Positions 8,350 to 10,854 of a stretch of 10,854 nt of DNA are shown in pieces (positions within the stretch are counted from its first letter, which is position 1; each line of letters begins with the position of its first letter). Both the position numbers and the translations under genes were made by a program. Source of the DNA: Planctomycetota bacterium. Lineage in GTDB: Bacteria; Planctomycetota; Phycisphaerae; Sedimentisphaerales; Anaerohalosphaeraceae. Location of the stretch: positions 1 to 10,854 of the forward strand of contig JAGHBX010000307.1 of the NCBI GenBank assembly GCA_021160785.1, read 5' to 3'. A model generated the notes under the pieces. That model made no database searches and was not told the origin of the DNA. It saw only the letters and a program-made list of their open reading frames with translations.

Positions 8350-9909
8350 ATGGATACTCAAAGAACCCGTCGGGAATTTATGAAACTCATGGGCATGGGA
8401 GTCGCTTCCTCTGTTCTGGGAGGATGCAGTCATTTATCGATGGTTGATCCGCAAACCAAAGGCCGACCCAACATTATTTTTATATTCTCGGATGATCATG
8501 CGACACAGGCAGTCAGTGCCTACGGGTCAAAGATCAATACGACTCCTAATATCGACCGTATTGCAGAGAGTGGTGCTTTGTTCGAGAATACTTTTTGCGG
8601 AAATTCGATATGTGCACCGAGCAGGGCAACGGTTTTGACTGGTAAGCACAGTCATATGCATGGAATGATGACCAATTATACAACTTTCGATCTGACTCAG
8701 CAGATGTTCCCGAAACTCATGCAGCAGGGTGGCTATCAGACCGCTCTGATCGGTAAGTGGCATCTGGAAGGTGAGCCTATGGGTTTTGACTATTGGGATG
8801 TTGTTGCCGGACAAGGCACTTACTACAATCCCGAATTTCGCAACGCCAAGGGCAAAAGAAAGATCGACGGCTATGCAACCGATATTATCGGTGATCTTAC
8901 CATTGACTGGTTGAAAAAGGGGATCGATAAAAACAAGCCGTTTATGTTGATGTGTCACCATAAAGCTTCGCACCGCATCTGGGCACCGGGACCTGAGCAT
9001 CTAACGATGTATGACGATGTCGATCTTCCGGAACCGGATACGCTGTTCGACGATTATGCAAACCGCAGCAACGTGCTTAAGGAAAATGAGATGATGATCA
9101 GTAAACACATGATGTACGATTACGATCTGAAGGTGCCGGGCATGGGTCAGCCGGATGCATTGGGCAGGGATTTTAAGAATTTTGAATATGATCTGATGAC
9201 GCCGGAGCAAAAACAAAAGTGGGATGCCGCTTACAAACCTAAAAACGACAAATTCAAAAAGAGCAATCTAAAGGGAAAAGATCTTGTCCGATGGAAATAC
9301 CAACGGTATGTCAAGTATTACCTCCGTTGTATAGCTTCCATGGATGATAACATCGGCCGACTTCTTGATTATCTTGACGAATCGGGTCTAACAGAAAATA
9401 CTATTGTTATTTACAGTTCCGATCAGGGATTCTTCCTTGGTGAGCACGGCTGGTACGACAAGCGGTGGATGTACGAAGAATCGCTGCGGGTGCCGTTTAT
9501 TATCAAGTGGTCCGGCAGGATAAAACCCGGCACTAAGGTCAAGGCCCTGACGCAGAATATCGATTTTGCACCGACCTTTCTCGATGCGGGCGGCATGAAA
9601 ATACCCGACGACATGCAGGGTGTAAGTTTATTGCCATTACTCAACGGCGAAAAACCGTCAAACTGGCGGGATGCAATTTACTATCACTACTATGAAGTGG
9701 GCGAGCACAATGTTGCCCGCCATGAAGGGACGCGGTCCGACCGTTATAAACTTATACATTACTACGATGTAGATGAGTGGGAACTATTCGATCTTCAAGA
9801 AGATCCAAAGGAAATGGTTAGTGTGTATGACAAACCAGAATATTCCGAAGTTGTCAAGAAAATGAAGATAAAATTAAAGGCGCTAAAATCACAGTACAAA
9901 GTGGAATAA
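8350..9909 (+). CDS. Tat-exported S1-family sulfatase (Cys-type formylglycine enzyme)
   Basis: A 519-residue arylsulfatase-superfamily enzyme expected to remove sulfate esters from a carbohydrate. The maturation motif C88-A-P-S-R92 with downstream TGK is intact, so Cys88 should be converted to formylglycine by a maturase (none is in the window). Metal and sulfate-binding elements are present: SDDH ending at H50, GKWH at 135-138, DQG at 358-360 and K371 in HGWYDKRWMYEESLRVPF. That last segment resembles mucin/heparan-type N-acetylglucosamine-6-sulfatases and related S1 subfamilies, but the substrate cannot be assigned from it. The N-terminus has a twin-arginine signal (RREFMK, residues 7-12) and an LGGC at 23-26 that could be a lipobox, suggesting a Tat-exported, possibly lipid-anchored enzyme matured in the cytoplasm. 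It starts 39 nt after the beta-propeller gene and is probably in the same operon. Length is normal for the family. Confidence 0.93.
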   Translation: MDTQRTRREFMKLMGMGVASSVLGGCSHLSMVDPQTKGRPNIIFIFSDDHATQAVSAYGSKINTTPNIDRIAESGALFENTFCGNSICAPSRATVLTGKHSHMHGMMTNYTTFDLTQQMFPKLMQQGGYQTALIGKWHLEGEPMGFDYWDVVAGQGTYYNPEFRNAKGKRKIDGYATDIIGDLTIDWLKKGIDKNKPFMLMCHHKASHRIWAPGPEHLTMYDDVDLPEPDTLFDDYANRSNVLKENEMMISKHMMYDYDLKVPGMGQPDALGRDFKNFEYDLMTPEQKQKWDAAYKPKNDKFKKSNLKGKDLVRWKYQRYVKYYLRCIASMDDNIGRLLDYLDESGLTENTIVIYSSDQGFFLGEHGWYDKRWMYEESLRVPFIIKWSGRIKPGTKVKALTQNIDFAPTFLDAGGMKIPDDMQGVSLLPLLNGEKPSNWRDAIYYHYYEVGEHNVARHEGTRSDRYKLIHYYDVDEWELFDLQEDPKEMVSVYDKPEYSEVVKKMKIKLKALKSQYKVE

Positions 9910-9933
9910 AGAAGTTAGATTGAAAGGAAAAAC

Positions 9934-9960
9934 ATGTTTTTTAATAGTTTAAATGTGTAA
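9934..9960 (+). pseudogene. Possible 5' remnant of the next operon gene, cut by the IS21 element
   Basis: AAAGGA at 9923-9928 sits 5 nt before ATG 9934, the same arrangement as the upstream genes of this operon. The frame reads MFFNSLN and then meets the probable IS left end at about 9954-9956, ending at TAA 9958-9960 inside the element. The simplest reading is a gene start interrupted by insertion. The fragment is too short to identify, and chance cannot be excluded. Confidence 0.35.
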
Positions 9961-9965
9961 ACGCC

Positions 9966-9984
9966 GGAGTAAAAGTGCAGCGCC
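9966..9984 (+). repeat. IS21 left-end direct repeat, copy 1
   Basis: A 19-bp unit of the form GGAGTAAAAGTGCAGCGCC that matches copy 2 at 16 of 19 positions. It is probably a transposase-binding site. Confidence 0.6.
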
Positions 9985-9993
9985 TGCTGGGGC

Positions 9994-10012
9994 GGAATAA
10001 AACTGTAGCGCC
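9994..10012 (+). repeat. IS21 left-end direct repeat, copy 2
   Basis: The unit GGAATAAAACTGTAGCGCC begins 28 bp after the start of copy 1 and differs from it at three positions. Repeats of this type near the termini are known in IS21 elements. Confidence 0.6.
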
Positions 10013-10101
10013 GTATTTGGATTGCCGAGTTTAAGTATTTATCGGGCATAGAGTTACGATTTACTACTTAAGCTGGAGGCATCAGAGAGGTGTATACAGA
10101 T

Positions 10102-10854
10102 ATGGATCAATGGGCAAAGATTCGGCGTAGAGTACTGGTTGATGGCGTCAGTAAGCGTCAGATCATCCGCGAGACGGGGATGCACTGGCAGACGCTGGAG
10201 AAGATATTAACTCATAGTGAGCCTCCGGGGTACCGTCGCAAGCAACCTTACAGCAGTAAATTGGATGCTCATATTGACTGGGTCAAAAGCATCCTGGAGT
10301 CCGATAAGAGCCAACCTCGCAAACAGCGTCATACTGCCAAGCGGATTTTTGATCGGCTTAAATCCGAGCGTCGTTTCGATGGCGGCTATTCCATCGTCAA
10401 GGAACTGGTGTTGAATCTCAAACGCACCAACCAAGAAGTGTTTATGCCGTTGGATCATCCGCCGGGCGAGGCACAGGTGGATTACTTCCAGGCACTTGCC
10501 AACATTAACGGTGTTTTGCAAAAGGTTCATTGTTTTGCGATGAGTCTGCCGCACTCAGATATGTTCTTTGTAAAGGCGTATCCGCGTGAGTGCACGGAGT
10601 CATTCTGGGACGGCCATGTTCAGGCATTTAATTTTTTTGGCGGCGTGCCGAACCGTATCAGCTATGATAACTCCCGGATCGCCATCCGTAAGATAACCGG
10701 CTGCCATCAGCGGGTTTTAACGGAAGGGTTTCTGCAGTTACAAAGCCACTACCTTTTTGTCCCTCACTTTTGTACTGTCCGTCGTCCCAATGAAAAAGGT
10801 GTGGTCGAGAATATTGTCCGCTATGCTCGCAGCAATTTTATGGTACCTGTTCCA
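10102..10854 (+). CDS. istA: IS21-family transposase IstA, 3'-truncated by window edge
   Basis: DDE transposase that cuts and joins the ends of its IS21 element with the helper ATPase IstB. The frame is open for 251 codons from ATG 10102 to the last base. The N-terminus is a helix-turn-helix (about residues 3-37, with SKRQIIRETGMHWQTLEKIL). The catalytic triad is complete: D127 in GEAQVDYF, D189 in YDNSR and E236 in NEKGVVEN, with spacings of 61 and 46 residues as expected for IS21. No frameshift or stop is seen, so the element may be active, but the C-terminus and istB are not visible. The start is chosen because it puts the DNA-binding region at the usual place; GAGAGG at 10085-10090 is a possible but distant Shine-Dalgarno. 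Confidence 0.88.
   Translation, partial: MDQWAKIRRRVLVDGVSKRQIIRETGMHWQTLEKILTHSEPPGYRRKQPYSSKLDAHIDWVKSILESDKSQPRKQRHTAKRIFDRLKSERRFDGGYSIVKELVLNLKRTNQEVFMPLDHPPGEAQVDYFQALANINGVLQKVHCFAMSLPHSDMFFVKAYPRECTESFWDGHVQAFNFFGGVPNRISYDNSRIAIRKITGCHQRVLTEGFLQLQSHYLFVPHFCTVRRPNEKGVVENIVRYARSNFMVPVP

Larger units (their letters stand above)
9954..10854 (+). mobile_element. IS21-family insertion sequence, left end and part of istA
   Basis: The element is recognised from its transposase and from paired direct repeats just inside the presumed left end, a layout typical of IS21 elements. The end is placed at TGTGTAAACGCC (9954) or at TGTAAACGCC (9956), because IS21 ends usually begin with TGT; the right end, istB and the target duplication lie outside the window. 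The 148 nt between this end and istA hold the repeats and presumably the istA promoter; no other gene is seen there. Confidence 0.75.

Noticed and set aside
1..9909. TGA read as a sense codon genome-wide
   Set aside because: TGA ends the URO-D-like, phosphoesterase and beta-propeller genes at sensible places, each followed closely by the next gene, while Trp is encoded by TGG throughout.
10207..10554. 115-codon open frame on the minus strand inside the IS element
   Set aside because: It is antisense to istA, whose motifs and reading frame explain this stretch.

Overview
The window looks like part of a carbohydrate-utilisation locus from a heterotrophic bacterium. The likeliest source is the Planctomycetota/Verrucomicrobiota/Lentisphaerota group. 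This is inferred from the gene mix: a Tat-exported sulfatase, a DUF4838 protein, a URO-D-like protein beside an SSS symporter, and a RhaT relative. No rRNA or tRNA is present to fix the taxonomy. All genes lie on the + strand with short gaps (7 to 74 nt), which fits one or two operons.

Layout: (1) 1-1590, the 3' part of an SGLT-like sodium:solute symporter. (2) 1598-2776, a URO-D/MtaA-superfamily protein. (3) 2820-5726, one continuous 968-residue reading frame that joins a complete ten-helix RhaT-type sugar transporter to a GH67N-like/DUF4838 hydrolase-like region. (4) 5801-6826, a Tat-exported calcineurin-like metallophosphoesterase. (5) 6886-8310, a secreted GH43/GH117-type beta-propeller protein interrupted by one in-frame TGA. 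(6) 8350-9909, a Tat-exported S1 sulfatase with an intact Cys-type formylglycine motif. (7) 9934 to about 9955, a ribosome binding site and the first codons of what may be the next operon gene. (8) From about 9954 to the right edge, the left end of an IS21-family element with direct end repeats and the first 251 codons of its transposase IstA.

Working model (inference): the sulfatase, the beta-propeller glycosidase and the DUF4838 domain act outside the cytoplasmic membrane on a sulfated glycan. The SSS and RhaT modules import released sugars. The roles of the URO-D-like protein and the phosphoesterase are open. The RhaT-DUF4838 fusion is the most novel object: positive-inside topology puts its C-terminal domain outside the membrane, next to the importer. 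The locus also shows possible decay, with a nonsense codon in the glycosidase and an IS21 insertion just after the sulfatase gene.
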